Shown: in pieces, positions 12,250-22,853 of the stretch | Layout of the letters: every line of letters starts with the position of its first letter | Position numbering within the stretch: the stretch's first letter is position 1 | Assembly (NCBI GenBank): GCA_024500155.1 | Contig: CM044879.1 | Location: forward strand, 5,347,501-5,411,500 | Direction: 5' to 3' | Length of the DNA stretch: 64,000 bases | DNA from: Chenopodium formosanum | Taxonomy: Eukaryota > Streptophyta > Magnoliopsida > Caryophyllales > Amaranthaceae | The notes under the pieces: model-generated | What the model was told of the DNA's origin: nothing | The model's input: only the letters and a program-made list of their open reading frames with translations | The model's database searches: none | Translations under genes and position numbers: made by a program

Positions 12250-12600
12250 ATGGCTAGCAAAATTGCTATTTTAGTACTCATGAGTGCTCTTGTTTGCACC
12301 ACCATTGATGCTAGGAAGCTCGTTGGTGGACTTGATGAGCAAAAAACCTTCCTTCCTAGTGAGCCTCTCCAACCTGGTGGTGGTGGACTAGGAATCGGGA
12401 CAGGAGGAGGCCTCGGTTTAGGGATAGGACTTGGTCATGCAGGATTGGGCGTTGGTAGCGTGTTTGGAGGTGGAATAGGGCTTGGACGTGGGGGTGGAGC
12501 CGGAGGAGGGTTTGGCGGTGGTGTTGGTGGTGCAGATGGTGGTCTTGGTGGTGGTGCTGCGGGTGGTGGTGGAGGGCTTGGAAGTGGAATCATCCCCTAG
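12250..12600 (+). CDS. Small secreted glycine-rich protein
   Basis: This intronless 116-residue protein opens with a clear signal peptide, MASKIAILVLMSALVCTTIDA, with predicted cleavage before RKLV. A short linker (LDEQKTFLPSEPLQPG) follows, then a Gly-rich tail built of GGG, GLG and GIG units, with Leu, Ile and Val as the main non-Gly residues. It ends SGIIP. Length and plan match small plant glycine-rich cell-wall proteins, which are exported to the apoplast and thought to be structural. No Cys-rich C-terminal domain or RNA-binding domain is present, so it is not the RNA-binding class. A second, much larger secreted glycine-rich gene lies 8.6 kb downstream on the same strand. The frame is complete, with a TATA box at suitable spacing. 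Confidence 0.8.
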   Translation: MASKIAILVLMSALVCTTIDARKLVGGLDEQKTFLPSEPLQPGGGGLGIGTGGGLGLGIGLGHAGLGVGSVFGGGIGLGRGGGAGGGFGGGVGGADGGLGGGAAGGGGGLGSGIIP

Positions 12601-13119
12601 GCTAAATATTCTCATCTATATTAACTAAAGTTATTGGCAAATGTTGCTAGTAATTATTAACTTCAGTACATTTACTATTATTGTGTTTTCTAATTAAGCT
12701 TATTAGTCTATGGGTTAACTATGTTCCCAATATTGATTTAGTGCCCACTAGGTCATTTGAATTATGATTATTGTTGCGTCTTTGTTGCAGTTAAATCATC
12801 TGCATTATTTCCAAGTAAACTAAAGCTATAAGTATGTTTCTACTAATGTAAGTTGTGCACTCGGTCACTTTTTAATGTGTTATATGAGCGATATAAACTT
12901 GTATCAATGTATGTAGATTATGCGCCTTATTTTTGTTTTGTTTTTTTTTTATTTTTTTTATTTTAATTTTTGTTTTTTTTTTTTAGTTAGCATTTCTTCC
13001 AAATTTTTATTGAATTGGCAACATGTTAAAATAATACATCGAGTTGTATAATAAGATTGCATCTTAATATATTTTTCATGCATGTATATGTAGCGTTGAA
13101 GACTCATCGTCCATATCTC

Positions 13120-13120
<1 letters not shown>
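12601..13120. other. 3' flank of the small glycine-rich gene, no further gene
   Basis: AT-rich with a T-rich block at 12935-12990. Nothing else was recognised. Confidence 0.4.

Positions 13121-13122
<2 letters not shown>

Positions 13123-13214
<92 letters not shown>
13123..13214. repeat. Long (TA)n microsatellite
   Basis: About 90 bp of uninterrupted TA dinucleotides. Open frames across it on both strands are repeat artefacts. Confidence 0.95.
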
Positions 13215-13216
<2 letters not shown>

Positions 13217-13459
13217 AATTGAATAATCGATCAATTTATATGTAGACAAATAAAATGAAACAAAGGGAGCAGTTTCTCGAATGAAATTCAAAAGGTATAC
13301 TAATATATATATATGAGTGCTATACAAGTGGTTTACTTTGCATTAGTTAGCATAACATGCATGCTTCAAGAGAGCTAGATATTTCTCCATGCATACAGAT
13401 TAACTAAGTTGGGGTTCCATGTGGGATTTATATGTTTGACTTTTATAAAATAATCCTTT

Positions 13460-13931
13460 GATTAAAATAATAATCATAATTACAATGTAAATCGAACTAA
13501 GGGTATGTTTACATTTACTGAACTGAACTGAACTAAACTGATTATAGCTGAACTGAACTGAACTGAATAGAGCTGAAATGAATATTTTATGAGAGAAGGA
13601 AATTAGGAGCTAAACTGAATTGAGCTGAATTGAACTGATTGAAGCTGAAATGAACTGAATTGCATTGACATTAAGCTGAAGTGAACAAACCCTATGATTA
13701 AAATAATAATCATAATTACAATGTAAATCGAACTAAGGGTATGTTTACATTTACTGAACTGAACTGAACTAAAGTGATTATAGCTGAACTGAACTGAACT
13801 GAATAGAGCTGAAATGAATATTTTATGAGAGAAGGAAATTAGGAGCTAAACTGAATTGAGCTGAATTGAACTGATTGAAGCTGAAATGAACTGAATTGCA
13901 TTGACATTAAGCTGAAGTGAACAAACCCTAA
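13460..13931. repeat. Recent 236-bp tandem duplication carrying a MITE
   Basis: Units 13460-13695 and 13696-13931 match almost base for base; the difference seen is AAACTGATT versus AAAGTGATT. Each unit has about 40 bp of flank plus a MITE (13500-13693 and 13736-13929) that starts AGGGTATGTTTAC and ends GTGAACAAACCCT. Duplication of flank together with element means the copying was a local tandem event, not a second transposition. Confidence 0.85.
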
Positions 13932-14714
13932 GATCGTATTCTTTATCCTAATAAAAAAAAAATTGGACAACACTTTATGGAGAAAAAATTAAGGAAATAA
14001 ATTGCATACTCTATATTACTTTTTGCATGTTAATTAGTGAAGAAACAGCTGCAGAACATGTATGCATGTTCTACTTAGCTCCTAATTATCTCAACAATTA
14101 ATGATAATCCTAAAATAATTCATATAATATGGTTTAGTTTAACATACTTTTGGTATAATTCTTAGTTAATTATATTAATTAATAAATAGCCGCGGCGATT
14201 TGTTGGTTGTTAATGAGATCCATATTTCTGGGATATTTGCCATTTGAAAGAATAAATATAAAGCTTTGCATGCGACATTTTTTGGTGGGGAAATCTACTA
14301 ATTTGAAATTAATACAGATCAAAATTATGATTTTTATTTAGACTATATTTCATTGTAAAGCGGATCTTAAGCTGTATCATCAATTATTGTTAAATTCCAA
14401 CTACATAGCTTTACAGGAGAAAAATAAAGATTACTATGTAAATTAGATAAACTTTTTGGTCGGTCAGAATACAAATTTTAGAGAAAACGAAAATGGAATT
14501 TGACTACTATCCAAGAAAAAAGGAGAAGCGTTTAGATCATTTATATGTTTAAAGAAGGTTTCATCCTAAAACTTATCGACTTTGAATTGATTACTACGTA
14601 CTCGTCAAAAAAAAAAGAATTGATTACTACGTAAGTAAGGAATATTTGTACCGGTATAAGTTTAGCTAGAACATAGGTTGATACACGGAGTATAATTTCA
14701 ACAGATAAATTAAA
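13932..14714. other. AT-rich intergenic sequence
   Basis: No gene, RNA or element boundary was recognised. Confidence 0.4.
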
Positions 14715-14872
14715 GTCTTGTTTGGGAGTTAGCTGTTAGCAGTCAGAGGTTAGCTGATTGAGTTAGCTGATTGAGTTAGCTGATTTGACTAGCTGATTGT
14801 GATAGTTAATTTGACTAAGTGATTATATTAGCTGTTTGTGTAAAACTGTTTGGTAAGTAGCAGTTAGTTGTT

Positions 14873-15703
14873 TAATATGTGGTTGGTGCACCCGGGTGCA
14901 CCATGCGCATGGTGCACCCGGAAAGAACATTAGGTATAATTAAAAGAACATGGGCGAACAAAAGAACATTATAGATATTTATAAAGAACGTGAGCATAAT
15001 ATGTTCTTTAAATTTGATTATAATGTTCGTTGAGTTTTAACTATATGTTCTTTAATGTATGTACATTAAAAAAAAAAAAAATCAATCACCCGAGTAACGA
15101 GGAAAAAGAACATGTTCTTTAATGTATTATCATGTTCTTTTTGTAAATACTTTATGTTCTTTGGCTAGAGGTAATCAAAGTTAGATCGGCTCGGCCCGAT
15201 TTTGGACGAATTGTGGGCAGAATTTTTCGCATCCCAAATCGAGTTGGATCCGGCTCGTAAATTTAGTTTTTTGGGCGGGTTTGGGAATGCATTTTTATGC
15301 ATTTTGATTGATTTTTTTGACTCGACACGAAAGCCCGCACGACTGGACCATTATGGGCGGGTTTGGGCTCAAAAACTTCGGCCTAAAACCCGGCCTGACC
15401 CGAAAAGTGAGCTGATTTTTTAACCTTGACCCGACCCGCCCAATGATCACCTCTATCTTTGTCAAACACAAACATGTTCTTTTTTGTCAAATATAATGTT
15501 CTTTTTCAAATACGTTCAACCACCCGAGTAACCATGAAAAATAACATGTTTTTTTTGTAAAAAAACTTTATGTTCTTTGTAATGTCATGTTCTTGTCAAA
15601 TATAAACATGTTCTTTTGTCAAATACAGGTATGTTCTTTTTAAAACACTAGCATGTTCCTTAAAATATGTCTGATGTTCTTTCCGGGTGCACTATACTAT
15701 TTT
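14873..15703. mobile_element. Nested non-autonomous element rich in AAAGAACAT
   Basis: It is flanked by direct repeats CAGTTAGTTGTT at 14861-14872 and 15704-15715. Near the left end is GTGCACCCGGAAAGAACAT; near the right end is its complement ending in CCGGGTGCAC. AAGAACAT and its complement ATGTTCTT recur many times on both arms. A GC-rich block at 15177-15450 sits in the middle. The long target repeat and inverted ends suit a Mutator-like MITE; the class is inferred. Confidence 0.6.
15177..15450. repeat. Dispersed repeat block shared with 1375-1560 (inverted)
   Basis: The sequence around ATCAAAGTTAG, followed by GGCTCGGCCCGA and TTTTTATGCAT, recurs on the opposite strand inside the 1139-2073 element, with the motifs in the same order. 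It is a dispersed cassette found within two different elements. The open frame across it has no recognisable product. Confidence 0.6.
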
Positions 15704-15988
15704 CAGTTAGTTGTTAGCGGTTTCAGAAATAAAATAACCAAAAAGCTTAAGCTCTTCCAAAAAGCTCTTAATATGAGCTTTTTGAAAAAGAGCTTTTTCA
15801 TCCCAAAACTCTCTTCCAAACCTCTAACTACCAAACACCCCATAAGCCAAATAGAGTACATGTAAGTTTTTCACGTGACTCTTAAGCTGGTACCTACTTG
15901 CGAAAATCAAATATGGGTATAGGGCGGCCGGAAGGCTGCCTAGCTTATTGTACTGTAGTACACTAGAGTAATCATCGTGTAACATATA

Positions 15989-16245
15989 CTTCCTTTTTTC
16001 TTTTTTTACTTGACCTATTTCTTTTATCACGCTTGCCAATGCAAAACTTTAACGATTAAGAACTTTAATTCTACATAAGTAAAAATTAACAAGTTATATA
16101 TTATGATAGTAGCTATTGAGACAAATTCAAAAAGATCCAACATGAATATATTTTTCCTTATATATTATTTACAAAACACGGTCAAAGAAGGGGTGATGAA
16201 CAGTGTAAAAGTGAAAGCGGGTCAAGTAAAAATGAACGGAGGAAG
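15989..16245. mobile_element. Stowaway-like MITE
   Basis: The ends CTTCCTTTTTTC and GAACGGAGGAAG are imperfect inverted copies, extended inward by TTTACTTGACC and GGGTCAAGTAAA. The flanking dinucleotide is TA on both sides (15987-15988, 16246-16247), the Tc1/mariner target duplication. Confidence 0.65.
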
Positions 16246-16346
16246 TAGGTACTACAGTATAGTGCAATAGATGAATTGCAAGGAAATGGAGCTTAGAAGT
16301 TGTTTTGGTATTACATTAATTGAGATGCATCACAAACAAACGTCTA

Positions 16347-16460
16347 AGGGCATGTTCTGTTCAGTTTAATTTCAGTTCAGTTCAGCTCCAATCAGTTCAA
16401 TTCATTTTCTAATTTCCTTCTCTCATAAACAGTTCAGTTTAGGAAAGTTGAACAAGCCCT
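16347..16460. mobile_element. Short MITE of the GAACTGAACTG family (reverse orientation)
   Basis: It starts AGGGCATGTTCTGTTCAG and ends GTTGAACAAGCCCT. The interior carries TTCAGTTCAGTTCAG and AATTTCCTTCTCTCATAAA, the complement of the internal motif of the 13.5-kb copies. Confidence 0.6.
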
Positions 16461-18555
16461 AAAAGGGACATTTTAGTTTACCATTAAAAACGTTTTAATT
16501 AACACATATTTTGCGATAAATTGATGGATATATAATAGTATCCCCTAATGATTCGAGAGATATTTGACAAATTAAAGCTTAGGCCCAATTAAGCTAGAAC
16601 CTTCCCCGGCCCCTTGCATGTCTTGCGAATTATTGTATGATTACATAACATTGCACTAATATATACATACATACAATGATACAAGCATAAGTTTGATTTC
16701 TATAAAGACAAGGAATTCCACTAAATGCACATCAAAATTGAGATTCTTGGTACTTGCACAAATTTAAATTGATCTTTCTAGAACATACATTATGTAATTA
16801 CAACAAAAAAATGACTCATTTTTGACAACATTGATCTTATCTTGTATCTAGCTTCAAAGTCAATAAACATTAGGTTGATTATATTGGAGTTATGGGTAGC
16901 ACAAAGGTAGTGGACCTGCATGCATGTGTGGAAGCAACGATAAGCTAGACCAAATCAGCTATAACTTGGTCAATAACATAATAACATAAACTTTGATCTT
17001 GATATATTATGACAAAAAGAAAGGTTGTTATTTTTAGAATAATGTTTTGATGCCAAAAAGGTAACAATATTGGGTTCACTTTAGTTCAAGTTCTTCCAAA
17101 TCTAGTACCAACTCCCACTAGTCCAATTGCCTAGGAATTGTAAGAGATTTAAATTAGTGAAATTTGATAAAACTTTGAAAAACGTATCCCTAATCTAGCT
17201 ACTAATTTTGCTCGACAAAGGTCTTTAGCCTTAATACTACATTCGCCATGATTTTGTTGTCATATTACTAATTTGGCCAGCTTCATATTAACATACAGTA
17301 TATATAACAAGGGAATGGATTTGAGACAAGCTAGAGTGTGCAAATTTATAAAACTTGTTGTACTCCATCTTATCCAATATGTATGCAGCTTTAGACAATT
17401 TATTTTGATCTATATTTATGTTTCATTCAACAATTAGTTAAAATATAACTTTGTTATCGTTTAATTTTATCTTTCTAATTGAATTATTAATACGTGAGAG
17501 TGACTAACGTTTGTTGGGGAAAAAAAAGTAATTTGTACTTAATTAACAAATATTTAAGACCAAGAGATGTTAAATTAGATTATGAAATATATATTATAGT
17601 CAATTCTATCTTTGAATGCCAAATAATTAAAAGATTGTTACTACATTATTTTGAAAACATAATAATGTAGTTCAAAATAATGTAGTCTATTATTTTTTAT
17701 CATAAAATCTGATAAAAGTAATGTATTAATTGTGAGACAGAGACAAAATTGTATAAGAAATTAAAATATGAGTGAAAAATTGTAGAAAAGCAAAAAAAGG
17801 AAAAATACAAACAAAAACCCAAAAATTTAATAATGAAAAAGCATATTTAGCTAGTTTCAAACAAGCACATGGGCTTACTACCAATGGAATGTGTTTGTTA
17901 TTAATAAGTTCTTTCTCTTCCAATTTCTAACAGCACAAATCATACACAATTTGTGCAGTGTATGCTGTCTTCCAATGTCTATTAAGCAAGACAAAATTAC
18001 AATGTGACCCACTATTTGGATATGTATGCCTGCCAATGCAAGTTATTAAAAGTGCTTTAGATTTAATTTTATTTATTTATTTATTTTCATTTTTTTGAGA
18101 CAAAATATCCATGTTTGCACCATTTTATGAGTTAACCCTAATTATTATTATCCTGTAAACGGTAAAGCTCATTAAACACAACAATTATGAAAGCAATATT
18201 ATTGTGATTTGACTAAGGCTTTGTTTACTTCACCTCATTTTTACAAATTGAATCCATAAATTCAGTATGTCTGATTGCTTAAAACGTTGATTTTTTATTT
18301 TTATTTTATTTTATTTTATTTTAAAAAAAGGTAATAGTGGAGCCTTAAATAAGAAGAACAAAGCCTCATTTATTTCACTGAGGTTGAGAAAGCATTTCCG
18401 AGTTTGAAAAAGCATATGTAAATGCAAATGATATGATTGCTAAGTATGAGCGGTTTTAAAGCGATGACTCAAATTAAAAGATGAAATTAATTATTGATTA
18501 AAATAGTAATATTGTCACCCAAATTATACTCTAAGCTAAGCTTTAAAGTTGAGGG
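16461..18555. other. Long AT-rich intergenic stretch
   Basis: No gene is supported. A 16-bp perfect hairpin is present at 17640-17686. Short homopolymers and TTTA/TTTTA runs occur near 18066 and 18300. Confidence 0.45.
17640..17686. repeat. Perfect 16-bp inverted repeat
   Basis: ACTACATTATTTTGAA at 17640-17655 pairs with 17671-17686 across a 15-nt loop that itself repeats AATAATGTAG. Confidence 0.75.
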
Positions 18556-18559
18556 CTTC

Positions 18560-18780
18560 TTATAAAAATGGGTGCAAATGTGGGAGATATTTTACAAAAA
18601 GACTTAAATATACAAGACTTAAACAGAGCAGCGGATTGGCTAGCAAATCAAGGTGTCATTCAAAACAACAAAATTGAGTTGATTTAATTCCCTCCTAAGC
18701 TAAGATTTATTTCTGTTTAGTGTTTTTTTGTTTGTTTGTTTGTTTGTTTGTTTGTTATGTACTTGCATATATATGGAGTA
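18560..18780 (+). mobile_element. 5'-truncated LINE relic (RNase H end)
   Basis: Sequence near 18628-18700 reads RAADWLANQGVIQNNKIELI in one frame and then CCCTCCT. This matches the C terminus of the full LINE ORF2 at about 52360-52430 (RAADWLANQGVTQNN). Only the last part of ORF2 remains. A (TTTG)n run follows at 18728-18757 where a tail would be expected. It is a typical dead-on-arrival insertion. Confidence 0.7.
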
Positions 18781-20764
18781 GTTTTTTTTAATTAGATTCG
18801 AAGAAAAACAAAGAGCATTTAACTAAGGGATGTTACATATCTTAAATATTTGGAAATATGAGAGATCTAGGTGTTTTGAACTTTTGTTTTTTTGATGAAC
18901 TTTGATTAATTGCGAACAATGAGATAATATTCATAATTTAAAGTTTATTTGAAAGGACATTCCTATATATATATTTTTAATCTACTTTCGTATATTCATC
19001 TAGTGTAAAATAATTAGGAAAAAAATTTATAGCTTTTAGGTGTATTTAGATATAGACTTTGACATTTGCTCAAATCATTGGTAGCTGTTACTAAGATGGT
19101 CCAATTGGTCTTTGCTTCGAAGGAATTTCATGAAGATATGGTCACCCACTCCACCATTTCTTGTTTCATCAGAAATATAGTATGCATATTAATTAAAAAA
19201 ACACCTATATTTTTGCTTTACCTTTATAATATAAATAATTAAATAAGTTTACCTGATTATGCATTATGCTACTATTATTAGCTATAAAACATATAAAATA
19301 ATTAAGTGGAAATATATGCTAGGCAAGAAATTAATGTTGGTTTTCTAGTGAAGAAAATTTTAACATTTGACTAAAAATCAAGTGTGTACATCATGTTGTA
19401 GCACAAACAATTGCTGACAGTACTAGTGTTGACATTGAGAACTAATGTAAGTTCACATTATACATTTCATTCATTATATATATATATCTAATTGTATGTT
19501 ATTATATATTAATATATGTGTATTCGATTTTGGTAAACAGCAGTCTAAACACTTATAAGGATTTGTACATGGTTATTTTCTTTATACAATACAATCGGTG
19601 GTACCTTGTAAATGGTATAACCAACTAACCATTTGGTTATTTCTTTACACACTTGTTTGTGACTTTTGAATACACATGCCAAAAAGTTGTCTTGGTTGAA
19701 CCTTGTACCCGTTGTACAGTGAGTGTATACTTATGTTCATGTTCTTATGTACGTAAAGAGAGTAACAGTGTGATCAACCCATCATTGTGTCATAGTTAGT
19801 TTATCTTTCTCCTTTAGGAGGAGAGGTTGTTGATTAATCTGAGTAGGTTATAAGTATATCGTACACAAAATATTATATTAACCTTGAATTGGTAGATTGA
19901 TTGATAAGACAAACAAATAATAAGCAACGATAATTGCCTATGATTAAAAAAAAAAAAAACCCGCCAATTTTTTTCTCCGGCTTTTCTCCAATTATATCAA
20001 TTCACATTATTATTATCTCCGAATATATAGGAGATATTAGGTGTCAAATGTCAAATAGTAATTAGTAATAACTCAAAGAAAGGGTTAACAAATAAGTGAG
20101 CCATATATGGTTCGACGTGAGATATTTGAGATCTAGGCAATGATTCTTTGTTAAATTGAGTATATATATCTCAATTGGTATTATGAAAGTAAGACTTTGT
20201 TCTACTCAACTTATTTTCATCAAATTTCTCTTGTATTTTTGTTGAAAAATAACATTTACACTTATTTTTGTTAAAGTTAACAAATTTTATTTAAATAAAT
20301 TTTTAACTTATTGGTTAAAACTAATTATACTATGAATAACTTTCTCAAAAAAAAAAAAAAAAAAAAAATAAAAAAAAATTAATAAAATAAAAACTAATTT
20401 ATATAAGCCAAGTCGAACAAGTGACCTCCAAAAAAAGTTTCAACTTAATGCAACCACTAAAAAAGTCCCTGAAGCGGAACAAAGATTAATTATAAAGAAT
20501 AAACAAGAAACTACGATCATATCTATCAAATGTTGTATAAAGAATAATATTATAAGAATTGTCTACTTAATTAAAGAATAAAACAAGAAATTACTAGAAT
20601 TTTATAGCATTATACCCATAGTGATATAGTGGTTAGACTAGGCAACTCATAGAATTGACCAATGTTGTATAAGAATATCAAAAGGAATGTCTACTTAAAT
20701 CTAATCAAATCAATGATTGAATAAATGGTATTTGTTTATTGAAACTTGAGACACTTGACATGTG
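18781..20764. other. AT-rich intergenic stretch upstream of the large glycine-rich gene
   Basis: No coding region or clear element was identified. There is an A-rich run at 20347-20390. A weak A-box-like GATATAGTGGTTAGACTAGG near 20622 lacks a properly spaced B box, so no SINE or tRNA is called. Confidence 0.4.
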
Positions 20765-20772
20765 TATATAAA
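20765..20772 (+). promoter_or_regulatory. TATA box of the large glycine-rich protein gene
   Basis: TATATAAA lies 121 bp before the chosen ATG at 20886, consistent with a leader of roughly 90 nt. Confidence 0.55.
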
Positions 20773-20885
20773 GTACGGAAACCTAGAGCAAAAAATCATA
20801 TCTATCAAACAAAGTGGGACATAATTACTACAAAGAGAATCTAATCATATTATCACTTACATACATCTTAGTCCCATTAAGAGAC

Positions 20886-22853
20886 ATGGCTTTGTCTGCC
20901 AAAGCTCTCTATTCCATTGCACTTCTTCTCATGATAACACTTACCTCTTTAAGTAATACAATTCATGGTGACGAAGAAGATGGTGGTGGATTCTTTGGTC
21001 ATTGTGCATATCGATGGAGAGGTTGCGGAAGCTTCTTTAACAATGCATTTGGGGGTGGGGGGAGGCATGGTAGTAGCTTTGGAGTTGGTAGTGGACAAGG
21101 AGGTGGTGGTGACGATAGCGAAGGTGGAGGAGGAGGAGGTAAGAATAGGGAAGTAAGTAGCGGCCCAGCTTTAGGGCAAGGGTTTGGATTTGGAGGTGGC
21201 AATGTTGGTTATAGTGTTCAAAAGACTATTAATAGTGGTGGTGGTGGTGGAGGGGGCAGTGGTAGTGGTTCAATAGAAAGTTCAGGCCATGCAGAAGGTC
21301 ATGAAGAAGGTGCTGGTGGTGGAGAAACAACCAGCGGTATTATTAGTGGAGGTGGAGGAGGAGAAGGTGGTGGTTCGGCCGAAGGAAAAAATGGTCATGG
21401 GGAGGGTCATGGAGAAGGCGCTGGTGCTGGAATTGGAGACACAAGTGGAAATACAATTGGTGGAGGTGGAGGTGGAGGTGGAGGAGGAGAAGGTGGTGGT
21501 TCAACTGAAGGAATAGATGGTCATGTTGAAGGGCATGGAAGTGGTGCCGGTGCTGGAGTTGGAAGTACAGTTGGAGGTGATGTAGGAGGAGGCGGAGGAG
21601 GCAATGGAGGAGCAATAGTAGAAGGATTAGGTGCACATGCTGAAGGTCATGGTCAAGGTCTTGGTGCTGGAATCACAAGTAGGGGTGTAGCTGGAGGAGG
21701 TGGTGGTGGAGGAGGAGAAGGTTCAACAGAAGGGTTAGGTGGACATGCTGAAGGTCATGGAGAAGGTATAGGTGCCGGCATTGGAGTTACAAAAGGTGGT
21801 ACAATAGGAGGTGGTGGGGGTGGAGGAGGAGGAGGTTCAACAGAAGGATTAGGTGGTCATGCGGAAGGCCATGGAGAAGGTGTCGGTGCCGGAATTGGAG
21901 TCACGACTAGTGGTGCAGCAGGGGGAGGTGGTGGAGGAGGAGGTTCAGCAGAAGGGTTAGGTGGACATGCAGAAGGACATGGACAAGGTTTTGGTGCTGG
22001 TATTGGAGACACAAGCAGTAATGCAGTTGGCGGAGGTGGCGGTGGACAAGGAGGTGGCTCAGTAGAAGGTTTAGGTGGACATAGTGAAGGGCATGGAGAA
22101 GGTTTTGGTGCTGGTTTTGCACACACAAGTGGTGGTTCTACTGGAGTTGGTGGTGGGGGCGGAGGTGGAGGCGGAGGAGGATCATCATCGCATGATTTAG
22201 GCGTTCATGCAGAAGGGCATGGAGAAGGAGCAGGTGTAGGTGGTGGAGTTGGAGGTGTAGGTGGTGGTTTTGGAGGGGGTGGTGGTGGTGGTAGTTTTTC
22301 ACAAGGTTTAAGTCATGGTGAAGGACATGGAGAAGGTGCAGGTGGTGGATTTGGCAGCTCAAGTGGAGGCGGCGGTAGTGGCGGTGGAGGTGGAGGAGGG
22401 GGTGTTGGAGGAGAAACTGGTGGTTTTGGAGAAGGTTTTGGTCACGGTAGTGGATATGGTGTAGGAGGTGGAGTAAATAGCTTTGGTGGTGGTGAAGGCG
22501 CAGGAGGTGGAGGTGGTAGTGGTAGCGGTTTGGGCTCGGGGAGAGGATTCGGTCATGGTTTTGGCTTTGGTGCAGGTTTTGGAATAGGTGGTGGCGAAGG
22601 TGGAGGAGGCGGTGAAGGTGGTGGAAGTGGAGGTAATGGTCAAGGGTATGGTCAAGGAGAAGGTAGGGGTTTTGGGGCGGGTGGTACTAGTGGAGGCAAT
22701 GCTGGTTTGGGTCATGGTGGTGGAAAAAATTTTGGTGGCAGCCAAGGAATAGGCATGGGATTTGGTATGGGTATGGGATTTGGATTTGGGATGGGTGTAG
22801 GTGCTAATAAACGTTTAGATACTAATATCAATGTTGAAAATCACAAGCACTGA
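20886..22853 (+). CDS. Large secreted glycine-rich repeat protein
   Basis: This intronless 655-residue protein starts at ATG 20886, which gives a good signal peptide (MALSAKALYSIALLLMITLT, ending near NTIHG). The frame is open further upstream, but only through a GTG. A short Cys-containing segment (GHCAYRWRGCG) precedes the Gly domain. The core, nucleotides about 21285-22350, holds ten repeats of roughly 28-45 residues. Each pairs a GHAEGHGEG-type motif and a GAGIG-type motif with a poly-Gly run; a Ser-x-Glu-Gly-Leu lead-in is typical of the middle units. The C-terminal part is GFGxGFG/GMGFG-rich and ends in a polar tail (NINVENHKH). By analogy with plant glycine-rich cell-wall proteins it is probably apoplastic. 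The regular His and Glu in every unit are not typical of such proteins and could bind metal or respond to pH, which is speculation. It has no partner gene beyond the small glycine-rich protein upstream. Confidence 0.8.
   Translation: MALSAKALYSIALLLMITLTSLSNTIHGDEEDGGGFFGHCAYRWRGCGSFFNNAFGGGGRHGSSFGVGSGQGGGGDDSEGGGGGGKNREVSSGPALGQGFGFGGGNVGYSVQKTINSGGGGGGGSGSGSIESSGHAEGHEEGAGGGETTSGIISGGGGGEGGGSAEGKNGHGEGHGEGAGAGIGDTSGNTIGGGGGGGGGGEGGGSTEGIDGHVEGHGSGAGAGVGSTVGGDVGGGGGGNGGAIVEGLGAHAEGHGQGLGAGITSRGVAGGGGGGGGEGSTEGLGGHAEGHGEGIGAGIGVTKGGTIGGGGGGGGGGSTEGLGGHAEGHGEGVGAGIGVTTSGAAGGGGGGGGSAEGLGGHAEGHGQGFGAGIGDTSSNAVGGGGGGQGGGSVEGLGGHSEGHGEGFGAGFAHTSGGSTGVGGGGGGGGGGGSSSHDLGVHAEGHGEGAGVGGGVGGVGGGFGGGGGGGSFSQGLSHGEGHGEGAGGGFGSSSGGGGSGGGGGGGGVGGETGGFGEGFGHGSGYGVGGGVNSFGGGEGAGGGGGSGSGLGSGRGFGHGFGFGAGFGIGGGEGGGGGEGGGSGGNGQGYGQGEGRGFGAGGTSGGNAGLGHGGGKNFGGSQGIGMGFGMGMGFGFGMGVGANKRLDTNINVENHKH
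21285..22350 (+). repeat. Coding tandem repeat array, ten GHAEGHGEG units
   Basis: Ten in-frame copies of (G/A/S/V)H(A/G/V/S)EGH(G/E)(E/S/Q)G are separated by poly-Gly spacers of varying length. Units 4 to 8 are the most alike. Spacer length differs between units, as expected from slippage and unequal exchange. Confidence 0.85.

Larger units (their letters stand above)
14715..15841. mobile_element. hAT-like MITE, interrupted by a second element
   Basis: The left end reads GTCTTGTTTGGGAGTTAG, and the right end, reverse-complemented, reads GGGGTGTTTGGTAGTTAG. These are related inverted ends of the TGTTTGG type common in plant hAT-derived MITEs. Subterminal TTAGCTG repeats (14730-14860) support this. 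The middle is occupied by a separate element at 14873-15703. No clear 8-bp target duplication was seen. Confidence 0.5.

Noticed and set aside
12418..12615. Minus-strand Thr/Ser-rich frame opposite the small glycine-rich gene
   Set aside because: Same compositional shadow effect; no promoter or conserved feature.
13057..13327. Tyr-Ile repeat frames on both strands
   Set aside because: Translation of a (TA)n microsatellite.
20600..20680. tRNA- or SINE-like A-box (GATATAGTGGTTAGACTAGG)
   Set aside because: No B box at the right spacing and no cloverleaf could be drawn.
20999..22745. Several long open frames antisense to, and shifted within, the large glycine-rich gene
   Set aside because: They are a by-product of (GGN)n coding, which gives stop-free Pro-, His-, Leu- or Thr-rich frames on other registers. 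None has a signal peptide or independent support.
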